Shown here one piece after another: positions 7,449 through 15,229 of a stretch of DNA of 35,073 bases. Below the pieces are notes generated by a model, which worked only from the letters and a program-made list of their open reading frames with translations, made no database searches and had not been told where the DNA came from. The stretch covers positions 1 to 35,073 of the forward strand of contig NZ_MVHT01000074.1 of NCBI RefSeq assembly GCF_002086275.1, read 5' to 3'. Both the position numbers and the translations under genes were made by a program. How positions within the stretch are numbered: the first letter of the stretch is position 1; each line of letters begins with the position of its first letter. The stretch is from Mycobacterium intermedium. GTDB lineage: Bacteria; Actinomycetota; Actinomycetes; Mycobacteriales; Mycobacteriaceae.

Positions 7449-8951
7449 ATGAACGATGCCGTCAATCGCGTTGTGGACACGCTGCTGGCGACCGACGCCT
7501 ACAAACTGGATCACCGCCGGCAGTACCCGGACGGCACCGAAGTGGTGTTCTCGAACCTCACGGCGCGTGGCACCAGGATCCCGGGCGTCGATGTGACCGT
7601 TTTCTTCGGGCTGCAAGCACTGCTCACCCAGATCACCGAGCGGTGGAACGAATTTTTCAGCCTTGACGCCGAGTCTCTGGATGCGGTCCTGGCGAAGTAC
7701 GACAGCATCGTCACAGGGCTGCTGGGCACCAATGACGTTGGCACCGAACACTTCCGAACACTGCACGAAATCGGCCACCTGCCCCTGCGGGTCAAAGCCT
7801 TCCGCGAGGGCGCTCTGGTCCCGTTGCGGGTACCGTATTTCACGATCGAGAACACCGACCCACGGGCGTTCTGGTTGACGAACTATCTGGAGACCGAGCT
7901 CTCCGCGGAGTTGTGGCAGCCGATCACCAGCGCGACCCTGGCCTGGCGTAACCGCACCCTGCTCGACGAGCGCGCCGAAGCTTCCGGTGATCCCGAAGCC
8001 GTCGACTTCCAAGGCCACGACTTCTCCTGCAGGGGAATGGCGGGAATGTACGCCGCCGCGGCTAGCAGCGCCGGGCACCTGCTGAGCTTCCGCGGCACCG
8101 ATACTCTGTCGGCGATCCGATTCGTGGAGCGCTACTACCCGGGCGACAACGGCATCGTCGCCAATTCCTGCCCGGCCACCGAACACAGCGTCATGTGCGC
8201 GGGCGGCCGTGACACCGAATTCGAGACGTTCGAACGGCTTTTGGATCTCTACCCCAATGGCATCCTGTCCATCGTCTCCGACACCTACGACCTGTGGCAG
8301 GTCTGCACCGACTTCCTACCCCGCCTGAAGGAGAAAATCGCCGCACGGGACGGCAAGGTCGTCATCCGGCCCGACAGCGGCGATCCGGAGCTGATCCTCT
8401 GCGGCGACCCCAACGCTCCGGAGGGCAGCCCGGCACGTCGGGGTGTGGTGAATCTGCTCGCCGACGAGTTCGGAACCGTCGTCAACGACAAAGGATTTCG
8501 GGACCTCGCCCCACAGGTGGGTGCGATCTACGGCGACTCGATCAACTTCGAACGCGCCGATGCGATCACGGCCAACCTGATGCGACAGGGCTTCGCCTCC
8601 ACCGCGGTCGTATTCGGCTACGGGAGCTTCACCTACCAGTATCAGACGCGCGATACTTTCAAGATGGCCATGAAGGCGACCTGGGTCCAGGTCGACGGCG
8701 AAGGCCGAGACATCCAAAAAGACCCCGTCACCGACGACGGGACAAAGAAATCCGCCACCGGCCGCCTGGCGGTCCACCGCACCGCGGACGGTCTTCCGTA
8801 CCTGATCGAGCACGCAAACGCCGATGAGGAAGCAGATCAAGAACTGCAGCTGGTCTACGACAACGGGAATCTGGTGCGGCAGTGGTCATTTGCCGATGTG
8901 CGGGACGAACTGCGGCGCGAGACAAAGCTTTACCGCAGTCGCACCAGCTGA
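7449..8951 (+). CDS. nadV: Nicotinamide phosphoribosyltransferase (NAMPT/NadV)
   Basis: The 500-residue enzyme is full length for the NAMPT family, which condenses nicotinamide and PRPP to nicotinamide mononucleotide. Compared with human NAMPT as remembered, the active site is preserved: Y18 in LLATDAYK, F192 and R195 in DFSCRGM, D218 in FRGTDT, H246 in ATEHS, R307 and D309 in VIRPDSGDPE, and D363 in IYGDS. A second initiation site exists at ATG 7416, which overlaps the upstream stop. ATG 7449 is preferred because it has AGGA 7 nt upstream and the 11 codons before it have poor codon bias. The operon with the PRPP-synthetase-like gene and a following NrtR-type gene indicates regulated NAD salvage. 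A related substrate specificity (nicotinamide plus ADP-ribose pyrophosphate) is conceivable but not shown. Confidence 0.93.
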   Translation: MNDAVNRVVDTLLATDAYKLDHRRQYPDGTEVVFSNLTARGTRIPGVDVTVFFGLQALLTQITERWNEFFSLDAESLDAVLAKYDSIVTGLLGTNDVGTEHFRTLHEIGHLPLRVKAFREGALVPLRVPYFTIENTDPRAFWLTNYLETELSAELWQPITSATLAWRNRTLLDERAEASGDPEAVDFQGHDFSCRGMAGMYAAAASSAGHLLSFRGTDTLSAIRFVERYYPGDNGIVANSCPATEHSVMCAGGRDTEFETFERLLDLYPNGILSIVSDTYDLWQVCTDFLPRLKEKIAARDGKVVIRPDSGDPELILCGDPNAPEGSPARRGVVNLLADEFGTVVNDKGFRDLAPQVGAIYGDSINFERADAITANLMRQGFASTAVVFGYGSFTYQYQTRDTFKMAMKATWVQVDGEGRDIQKDPVTDDGTKKSATGRLAVHRTADGLPYLIEHANADEEADQELQLVYDNGNLVRQWSFADVRDELRRETKLYRSRTS

Positions 8952-8974
8952 CCTAGTGCGAACAGGGAGTTGTG

Positions 8975-9643
8975 ATGAGTTCGCTACGTGAAACCAACCT
9001 GGTCTACAAGGACGGGAAACACCCCCTCCACGGCACCTGGCTTTCAGTTGATTTGGTGGCGCTGACCCAGGATGCCGATGCTGTCCGCATCGCGCTGATC
9101 ACCCGTGCGGGCGAGCCGCACCAAGGCGCGACCACCTTGCCTGGAGGCCTGTTGGCCGCCTGGAATCAGGAGACGGTCGAACAGGCCGCGCGACGGATTG
9201 CCCGGGAGAAGGTGGGCGTCGAGATCGTCGGTGGCGTAGCGGTTCTCGACGTGGTCAGTGATCCGGGCCGCGACGAACGCGGGCATACAGTTTCCATCGT
9301 GGTCGGAGTTCGGATCCCCGCGGGCACACCGGGTGCGGTTCGAATCGACGGCGTCCCCGACGGCATGCCGTTCGGGCACTCACCGATGGTTCGAGCGGCC
9401 CTGGCCAAGATCCGCACCGGGCTGTTCACCGATCCAGCGTTGACCTACGCGCTGCTTGGCGAAAGCACCACCATGGCCGAGGTGATGGCCCTGGCCAGGG
9501 CCTGCGACCCCGAGGCCAGCGAAAGCACCATCGGGTCACGCCTTCGACGCTGCGGCATGTATCACCCCGACCACAACCGTCGGCGCCAGACCGGTGCCGG
9601 CAGACCGGCTCTGGTCTTCACCAAGGTCCTCAAGGCGAGTTAG
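8975..9643 (+). CDS. NrtR-like regulator with degenerate Nudix box
   Basis: The 222-residue product has the NrtR layout: an N-terminal Nudix fold and a C-terminal winged-helix region ending in GRPALVFTKVL. The Nudix signature is broken. The segment after LPGG (residues 55-58) has two extra residues, and the REXXEE core reads RRIARE, losing the first two acidic residues, so hydrolysis is not expected. NrtR proteins are transcription factors of NAD metabolism that bind ADP-ribose-type ligands. This gene lies 23 bp after nadV with AGGGAG upstream of ATG 8975, so it is probably the operon's own regulator. Its 3' end overlaps that of the opposing nrtR gene by 14 bp. The binding site is unknown. 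Confidence 0.8.
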   Translation: MSSLRETNLVYKDGKHPLHGTWLSVDLVALTQDADAVRIALITRAGEPHQGATTLPGGLLAAWNQETVEQAARRIAREKVGVEIVGGVAVLDVVSDPGRDERGHTVSIVVGVRIPAGTPGAVRIDGVPDGMPFGHSPMVRAALAKIRTGLFTDPALTYALLGESTTMAEVMALARACDPEASESTIGSRLRRCGMYHPDHNRRRQTGAGRPALVFTKVLKAS

Positions 9644-10334
9644 ACGCACGCGTCATCGGCGGGTGCAGCAGACGCAAGTTGCCCGGTCGGTAAAGCTGCG
9701 CCGGGCGACCACCATCGCGGGTGGTGGTCCGCCCGGTAGCTTCGAGGAATCCCGCGGTGCCGGTGACCTTGCGGTGAAAATTCCGACTGTCCAGCTTTGT
9801 GCCCCAAACGATCTCGTAGATGCGACGCAGGTCGGCCACGGTGAATTCATCCGGGCAGAAGGTGGTGGCGAGCGGGGTGTATTCGAGCTTGGCGCGGGCC
9901 CGCTCGACGCCGTCGGCCAGGATATGTTGGTGATCGAAGGCGAGCCGGCTCATCATCAGTTCGGATACCGGTGCCCAGCGCGCGCCGGCAGCATCGCCGC
10001 CGGCGGCTGGGCGCGGCAGGTCGGGCGCCAGGCCTAGATACGCGACGGTGATCACCCGCATACGCGGATCACGTTGGGGTGCACCGTAACTAGCTAGCTG
10101 TTCCAGATGCAGGCGAGCGGCGGACACGCCGGTCTCCTCCTGGAGCTCACGCGCGGCAGCTTCATCAAGATCCTCGTCGGGACGGACGAACCCACCGGGC
10201 AGCGCCCACCAGCCGGCGAATGGCTCCTCCCCGCGCCGAACCACCAACGCGCACAGTTCGTCGTCGCGAATCGTCAAGGCCACCAGGTCGACGGTCACCG
10301 CCACCGCCGGATGGTCCTTCGGCTCGTAAGGCAC
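9630..10334 (-). CDS. nrtR: NrtR-type Nudix transcriptional regulator
   Basis: The 234-residue protein has an intact Nudix box at about residues 47-69 (GGFVRPDEDLDEAAARELQE, then ETGV), with the REXXEE core present. It carries the NrtR winged-helix signature in the C-terminal half (FTVADLRRIYEIVWG, LDSRNFHRKV, GRPAQLYRPG). NrtR represses NAD biosynthesis or salvage genes and is released or tuned by ADP-ribose and related nucleotides. The gene diverges from the SPFH-NADK-like operon. The GTG start at 10334 follows TAGTCT and 6 nt, so the mRNA is probably leaderless. A TCGTC-N5-GACGA palindrome sits immediately upstream of that -10 box, which suggests autoregulation. It is paralogous to the opposing degenerate copy at 8975-9643. 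Confidence 0.9.
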   Translation of the reverse strand: MPYEPKDHPAVAVTVDLVALTIRDDELCALVVRRGEEPFAGWWALPGGFVRPDEDLDEAAARELQEETGVSAARLHLEQLASYGAPQRDPRMRVITVAYLGLAPDLPRPAAGGDAAGARWAPVSELMMSRLAFDHQHILADGVERARAKLEYTPLATTFCPDEFTVADLRRIYEIVWGTKLDSRNFHRKVTGTAGFLEATGRTTTRDGGRPAQLYRPGNLRLLHPPMTRASNSP

Positions 10335-10340
10335 GCGGCC

Positions 10341-10408
10341 AGACTAATCGTCGTATTGACGAAAAGCTACCGTGGCACTTATCGTCAGAACGACGATAAA
10401 TAAGGAGG
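10341..10408. promoter_or_regulatory. Divergent nrtR/SPFH promoter with two NrtR-like palindromes
   Basis: Operator 1 is TCGTC-GTATT-GACGA (10348-10362). Operator 2 is TTATCGTC-AGAAC-GACGATAA (10379-10399). Their centres are 34 bp apart, and both have TCGTC-N5-GACGA at the core. On the plus strand, TTGACG (10356-10361), an 18-bp spacer and TATCGT (10380-10385) form a promoter whose -35 lies in operator 1 and whose -10 lies in operator 2. AAGGAGG (10402-10408) is the SPFH ribosome site. On the minus strand, TAGTCT (10346-10341) is the nrtR -10 box. The layout predicts repression of both directions by one protein, most simply NrtR. Confidence 0.75.
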
Positions 10409-10415
10409 TGGCCCC

Positions 10416-11417
10416 ATGGCCGTCATCACCCGCTATCCATTCCTGCGGCACCTACGGTCCGAACAGACGGCCCACATCCGGGCACTGCGTCGAGGCAAGC
10501 TCGTGCACGACGGACCGGGTTTGGCATTTTGGTTTCTGCCGCTGACCGCGGCAATATCCGAGATTCCGCTCGACGACCGTGAGCTGCCGCTGCTCTTTCG
10601 CGGCAGGACAAATGATTTCCAGGAAGTGACCGTCCAGGCCACCGTGACGTACCGGATCGTCGATCCGACGCTGGCCGCGCAGCGCATCGACTTCTCCATC
10701 GACACCGAAACCGGCAACTGGCGGTCTGCGCCCCTCGAACAGGTCGGTGGGATTCTTACCGAATCCGCTCAGCAGCACGGCCTCGACCTGCTGGCACGCA
10801 CCACGTTGACGGCGGTTCTAGCCGACGGGATCAGCGCCGTACGAGATCGAGTAACAAACGGCCTGGCCGGCGACACACGGCTCGCCGAGACCGGAATCGC
10901 GGTGTTTGGGGTTCGGGTGGTGGCGATTCGTCCCGAGGCGGAGGTGGAACGCGCGCTGCAGACCCCGACCCGGGAACAGGTGCAGCAGGAGGCGGACCGC
11001 GCGACGTTCGAACGTCGCGCGCTGGCCGTGGAACGGGAACGAGCCATCGGCGAGAACGAAATGCAGACCAAGATCGAATTGGCCCGTCGCAGGGAGGAGT
11101 TGGTGGCACAAGACGGCATCAACGAACGCCTGAAAACCCAGGAAGTCTGGGCGGCCGAAGCGATTGCCACTGAAGCTCGCGCCCGCCGCGACGTACAACT
11201 GGCCGAGGCGGAGGCTCAAGCCATTCGGCTGGTCGGCGACGCCAAGGCGGCGGCCGAGTCCGCGCGACTGGCCGCCTACCGCGACCTGTCCGAGGCCACC
11301 CTGTTGGGCCTGGCGGTCAAGGAACTCGCCGCCAGCCTGCCCAAGATCGAGCACTTGGTGTTGACGCCAGACCTACTGGCCCCCGTGTTGGCCCGCCTTG
11401 GGGGAGGAGGCGCCTGA
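10416..11417 (+). CDS. SPFH/band 7 domain protein
   Basis: The 333-residue product has an SPFH (stomatin/prohibitin/flotillin) domain over about residues 1-180: TVQATVTYRIVDPTLAAQ, LLARTTLTAVLADG, and GIAVFGVRVVAIRPEAEVE leading into the helix. A long charged coiled coil follows at about 185-295, rich in Ala, Glu and Arg, and then a short hydrophobic tail. Unlike stomatins it shows no N-terminal transmembrane helix, so it is probably cytosolic or peripheral. SPFH proteins form ring or cage oligomers that organise partners. The start has an AAGGAGG at ideal spacing. Its stop overlaps the start of the NADK-like gene (TGATG), so the two are translationally coupled and likely partners. Two NrtR-like palindromes cover its promoter, which ties it to NAD status. 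Confidence 0.85.
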   Translation: MAVITRYPFLRHLRSEQTAHIRALRRGKLVHDGPGLAFWFLPLTAAISEIPLDDRELPLLFRGRTNDFQEVTVQATVTYRIVDPTLAAQRIDFSIDTETGNWRSAPLEQVGGILTESAQQHGLDLLARTTLTAVLADGISAVRDRVTNGLAGDTRLAETGIAVFGVRVVAIRPEAEVERALQTPTREQVQQEADRATFERRALAVERERAIGENEMQTKIELARRREELVAQDGINERLKTQEVWAAEAIATEARARRDVQLAEAEAQAIRLVGDAKAAAESARLAAYRDLSEATLLGLAVKELAASLPKIEHLVLTPDLLAPVLARLGGGGA

Positions 11418-12307
11418 TGACGCTGCCCCCGAGGGCCATCCTGGTGCGCCGGCGTACCGAACTCGAGGATGCACTGGCCAGGCACGGCACCCACGGGCAG
11501 ACCGCGTTCTTCCTGTCCAGCAGAGGGCGCAGCATCGATGAGCTCGAGGCTCGGCACCGGCGTACCCAATCGGCCCTCGCCACCGTCGCCGCGGCGATCC
11601 CGGCCGACTGGCGCCGCGGCCGCGTCGAACGCCAAGACCTGTCCCGATTTCTGTTCGAGCCCAACGACGTCGTCATCGTCGTCGGGCAGGACGGGCTGGT
11701 GGCCAACGTCGCAAAGTACCTCGACGGTCAGCCGGTCATCGGCGTCAACCCAGCACGGGATCGCAACGCCGGCGTGCTGGTGCCGCACACGCCCGACGAT
11801 GCCATCACGCTGATCCGGCCCGCGGCCGAAAACACCGCCGATGTCGAACAGCGCACCATGGTTGCCGCGAACACGGACGACGGACAACGGCTACTGGCCG
11901 TCAACGAGATCTTCGTCGGCCACGCCAGCCATCAAACCGCGCGCTACACAATCCGATTGGCCGACGGACGTGCCGAACGGCAAGCGTCGTCGGGAATGAT
12001 CGTCTCAACCGGCACCGGCGCAACCGGGTGGTGCCGGTCGGTTTGGGAAGAACGGCATAGCAGCATCGCGTTGCCGGGACCGACTGAGCCGCGGCTCGCG
12101 TGGTTCGTTCGTGAGGCCTGGCCGTCGCCCGCCACCGGCACGGACTTGATAGAGGGGGAGCTGGCCGCGGCGACGCTGACCGTCGACGTGGAGTCGGACC
12201 GCCTGGTGGTGTTTGGCGACGGCATCGAAAGCGACGCGTTGACGGTCTCGTGGGGGCAGCGGCTCTCCCTGAGCCTGGCCGACCAGCGGCTTCGCCTGGT
12301 GCGTTGA
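11417..12307 (+). CDS. ATP-NAD kinase-like protein
   Basis: The 296-residue product shows the NAD kinase layout. VVIVVGQDGLVANVAKYLDG (85-104) replaces the canonical GGDG by GQDG but keeps D92. N163-E164 in VNEIFVGHAS is the second NADK motif, and SSGMIVSTGTGATGW (191-205) matches the nucleotide-binding ATPTGSTAY region of the wider family. The C-terminal beta-rich domain follows. Family members phosphorylate NAD or a related nucleotide using ATP. This subfamily is distinct from the housekeeping NADK, so the substrate is open. It is translationally coupled to the SPFH gene and lies under the NrtR-like operators, which supports a role in NAD(P) metabolism. Function beyond the fold is an inference. 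Confidence 0.8.
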   Translation: MTLPPRAILVRRRTELEDALARHGTHGQTAFFLSSRGRSIDELEARHRRTQSALATVAAAIPADWRRGRVERQDLSRFLFEPNDVVIVVGQDGLVANVAKYLDGQPVIGVNPARDRNAGVLVPHTPDDAITLIRPAAENTADVEQRTMVAANTDDGQRLLAVNEIFVGHASHQTARYTIRLADGRAERQASSGMIVSTGTGATGWCRSVWEERHSSIALPGPTEPRLAWFVREAWPSPATGTDLIEGELAAATLTVDVESDRLVVFGDGIESDALTVSWGQRLSLSLADQRLRLVR

Positions 12308-12330
12308 CGATTCCGAGTCGGTGGCTCGAT

Positions 12331-12336
12331 TAGGCT
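12331..12336 (+). promoter_or_regulatory. -10 box for a leaderless oxygenase transcript
   Basis: TAGGCT fits TANNNT and is followed by 6 nt and GTG at 12343. There is no Shine-Dalgarno sequence ahead of that start. A TTGACG at 12304-12309 is too far (21 bp) to be a standard -35. Confidence 0.5.
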
Positions 12337-12342
12337 GCCATC

Positions 12343-13230
12343 GTGACCACGCGTATCGACCTCGGCCCGCAGTCGCTGTTGTGGCGATGGGCCGGTGACA
12401 TGCGGATCGGTTTCGAAGGCGGAACCGCGGGACTGATGCAAACGATGCACCCGGCGATCGGTCAGGGGCTGATTGACCATTCGAACTTCTTCGACGACCC
12501 GGTGGATCGGGTATTCCGTTCCCTGCCGGGGATTCTCGGGGCTGTCTATGCCGGTCCAGCCGCCGATGGCATCGGCGTTGAGGTGCGTGACTTTCACCGT
12601 GACATCAAGGGTGTCCTGCCGGACGGGCAGCGCTACCACGCGCTGAGCCCTGACACCTACTGGTGGGCACACGCGACTTTCCAGGTCATGGTCCATCGAC
12701 TCGCCGAGTATTGGGACAATCACCGACTCACCGACGGTGAACGCGAGCAGCTCTACCGCGAAGGGTGCGAGTGGTACCGCCGCTACGGTATGTCGGACTC
12801 GGTGTTGCCCCCAACGTTGGCGGAATTCAATCGCGAATATGAGCGCTACTGCGCAGAGGTGTTGCAGCCCAATGCCGCATCCGACTACCTGATCGAGTTC
12901 ATCAAGCGCCCGGCGATTCCCGATATGAGTGCCTCGCGCGATTTTCCCAGCCATCCCCGCCTTCGGCCGCTGGCAAATTGGCTGTTGCCCACGTTGCCGG
13001 TCCGGGCCGCGTTGGCACCGCCAATGCAGCTGGTGATCTTCGGTGGCCTGCCGCCGATTGTGCGCGAACGTTTTTCGATTCGGTGGACCAAGGCCAACGA
13101 GACAAGCTACCGGGCGATCCGCGCCGTCATCCGCAACACCTGGTCGGCCGTGCCGGCGTCGCTGAAATGGCATGTCGCAGCGCGCAAAGGCTGGCTGCGT
13201 GAGTTGGGCACCGTGCCGCGTCGCGTCTGA
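12343..13230 (+). CDS. MpaB/latex-clearing-type oxygenase family protein (DUF2236)
   Basis: The 295-residue product fits the DUF2236 family, now called the MpaB/rubber oxygenase catalytic domain. Visible family features are the GGTAGLMQTMHPAIGQGLIDHS segment (split: GGTAGLMQTMHP near 27-38), the DPVDRVFRSLPGI stretch, HRDIKGVLPDG, and the DTYWWAHATFQ helix with its conserved His. Relatives are haem-dependent oxygenases that cleave isoprenoid or polyketide chains, but most mycobacterial paralogues have no assigned substrate. GTG 12343 is the start because it lies exactly 6 nt after a TANNNT box. It converges with the aconitase gene 43 bp away. No membrane segment is obvious. Confidence 0.82.
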   Translation: MTTRIDLGPQSLLWRWAGDMRIGFEGGTAGLMQTMHPAIGQGLIDHSNFFDDPVDRVFRSLPGILGAVYAGPAADGIGVEVRDFHRDIKGVLPDGQRYHALSPDTYWWAHATFQVMVHRLAEYWDNHRLTDGEREQLYREGCEWYRRYGMSDSVLPPTLAEFNREYERYCAEVLQPNAASDYLIEFIKRPAIPDMSASRDFPSHPRLRPLANWLLPTLPVRAALAPPMQLVIFGGLPPIVRERFSIRWTKANETSYRAIRAVIRNTWSAVPASLKWHVAARKGWLRELGTVPRRV

Positions 13231-13273
13231 ACACAGTCCCGGCAAGGGATCGGTCCCCGGCGCGGAAATCTTG

Positions 13274-15229
13274 TCAGTCGGATTCGCGCGTCAACTGAGG
13301 TATGAGTCCACCGGCCAGGATGTATTCGACCTGTCGCGGCGAAAGCCGATGGCAGACTTTGAAGGTCGTGTCCTTGGTGACGTTCCTGACGGTAATGGGC
13401 TCATTTTCCTCGAGAGACTTCTGCAGCTCCGTGAAGGCGAGGGTGTCGTCCTGGTCAATGTTGTCGTAGTCGTCCGAATCCACGAACTCCAGCGCCAGCA
13501 CCCCGAAGTTCGCCAGGTTCTGCCAGTGGATGCGGGCGAATGACTTGGCGATCACCACCCGTAATCCGAGCTGGCGCAACGCGATCGCCGCATGTTCGCG
13601 CGAGGAGCCCTGGCCGTAGTTGTCGCCGCCGACGATGACGTGGCCGGTCTCTTCGGCTTCCTGGGCGCGGTCGGGATAGGACTCGTCGATTTGGGTGAAG
13701 CTGAACTCCGCCAGCTTGGGAATGTTCGACCGGAACGGCAGTGCGCGAGCGCCGGCGGGGGAGATCTCGTCGGTCGAGATGTTGTCGCCAACCTTCAACA
13801 GCACCGGTGCGTCGAATTCGTCAGGTAGCGGTTCCAGGTCGGGCAGCCCAGAAATGTTCGGACCCTTCACCGGTTCGACGTCTTTGGCCTCGTCCGGTTC
13901 CAGCGGGGGCACCAGCATCGCCGTGTTGACGCTGCTCTTCGCGGGCATGCGCAACGTCGGGTAGTCGACGCCTTCGGTCTCCGCCCACTCGCGCGGGTCG
14001 GTGATCACACCGGTCAGCGCCGACGCGGCCGCGGTCTCGGGCGAGCACAGCCACACCTTGTCCTCTTTGGTGCCCGAGCGTCCCGGGAAGTTGCGCGGCA
14101 TCGTGCGTAGCGAGTTGTGTCCGGTGGCCGGGGCCTGACCCATACCGATGCAGCCCATGCAGCCCGCCTGATGGATCCGCGCGCCAGCCATCACCAGCGA
14201 CGTCGTCGCGCCCATCGACATCAGGTCGGCGAGTATCTGCCGCGAGGTCGGGTTGATGTCGAAGCTGACGGCTGGTGATGTTTGGCGACCGTCGACCATT
14301 GCCGCGGCGATCGCGAAGTCACGCAGACCGGGGTTGGCGCTCGATCCGATGACCACCTGGGCGATCGGCTCACCCGCCACTTCCCGCACTGGCACCACGT
14401 TGCCTGGCGACGACGGCTTGGCGATCAAGGGCTCCGGCTCGGAAAGGTCGATGGTTTCGTCGATGTCGTAGTCCGCCCCGTCGTCGGCCAGGAGCTCGAC
14501 CCAGTCGTCCTCCCGTTCCTCGGCGCGCAGGAATTGCCGCACGGCGTCGTCGCTGGGGAACACCGATGTGGTAGCGCCCAGTTCGGCGCCCATGTTGGCG
14601 ATGACGTGTCGGTCCATCGCGCTCAGCGTCGCCAGGCCGGGCCCGTAGTACTCGATGACCCGGTTCACGCCACCTTTGACGTCGTGGCGCCGCAGCATTT
14701 CCAGGATCACGTCCTTGGCCGAACACCACTGCGGCAGTTCACCTTCCAGCCGAACCCCCCACACCTCGGGCATGCGAAGGTGCAACGGCTTGCCGGCGAT
14801 GGCGACCGCCACTTCCAAGCCGCCCACCCCGATCGCGAGCATGCCGAGCGAACCCGCTGCGGGGGTGTGCGAGTCGGAGCCGACCATGGTCTTACCCGGA
14901 ATGCCGAAGCGCTGCATGTGCGTCGGATGCGATACGCCGTTGCCGGGCTTGGAAAACCACAGCCCGAAGTGCTGCGCGGCGGTCCGCAGGTATTCGTGAT
15001 CCTCGGCGTTCTTTTCGTCGGTTTGCAGCAAGTTGTGGTCGACGTATTGAACGCTCACTTCCGTCTGGGCGCGATCCAGGGCGAGCGCCTCCAGTTCTTG
15101 CATCACCAATGTGCCGGTGGCGTCTTGGGTTAACGTTTGGTCGATTCGGATGGCGATTTCCTCACCCGGTTTCAACTCCCCCGACACGAGATGCGACTCG
15201 ATCAACTTATGAGTTACGTTGGCCGCCAT
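13274..15229 (-). CDS. Short-type aconitate hydratase family protein with a missing cluster cysteine
   Basis: The 651-residue product resembles the short (Aquifex-type) aconitase branch, not the roughly 900-residue AcnA. It has VGSDSHTPAAGSLGM (116-130), RTMPRNFPGRSG (375-386) and a C-terminal swivel domain with DNISTDEISPAG and GQGSSREHAAIALR. Two of the expected 4Fe-4S ligands are present as C357 and C360 (GCMGC). The third, normally in GSCTN, reads GSSAN with S297 (codon AGC, checked in the sequence). Citrate-isocitrate activity is therefore uncertain. ATG 15229 is chosen because GAGGAGG lies just upstream; the open frame further 5' lacks family similarity and overlaps the divergent promoter region. 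It probably acts in the cytoplasm in the TCA cycle or on a related hydroxyacid. Confidence 0.87.
   Translation of the reverse strand: MAANVTHKLIESHLVSGELKPGEEIAIRIDQTLTQDATGTLVMQELEALALDRAQTEVSVQYVDHNLLQTDEKNAEDHEYLRTAAQHFGLWFSKPGNGVSHPTHMQRFGIPGKTMVGSDSHTPAAGSLGMLAIGVGGLEVAVAIAGKPLHLRMPEVWGVRLEGELPQWCSAKDVILEMLRRHDVKGGVNRVIEYYGPGLATLSAMDRHVIANMGAELGATTSVFPSDDAVRQFLRAEEREDDWVELLADDGADYDIDETIDLSEPEPLIAKPSSPGNVVPVREVAGEPIAQVVIGSSANPGLRDFAIAAAMVDGRQTSPAVSFDINPTSRQILADLMSMGATTSLVMAGARIHQAGCMGCIGMGQAPATGHNSLRTMPRNFPGRSGTKEDKVWLCSPETAAASALTGVITDPREWAETEGVDYPTLRMPAKSSVNTAMLVPPLEPDEAKDVEPVKGPNISGLPDLEPLPDEFDAPVLLKVGDNISTDEISPAGARALPFRSNIPKLAEFSFTQIDESYPDRAQEAEETGHVIVGGDNYGQGSSREHAAIALRQLGLRVVIAKSFARIHWQNLANFGVLALEFVDSDDYDNIDQDDTLAFTELQKSLEENEPITVRNVTKDTTFKVCHRLSPRQVEYILAGGLIPQLTRESD

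Noticed and set aside
11944..13245. Large minus-strand ORF opposite the NADK-like and oxygenase genes
   Set aside because: It is a shadow of high-GC coding sequence. The plus-strand genes have family motifs and overlapping starts.
13231..13273. Intrinsic terminator between the oxygenase and aconitase genes
   Set aside because: Only a 4-bp GGGA/TCCC dyad without a U tract is visible.
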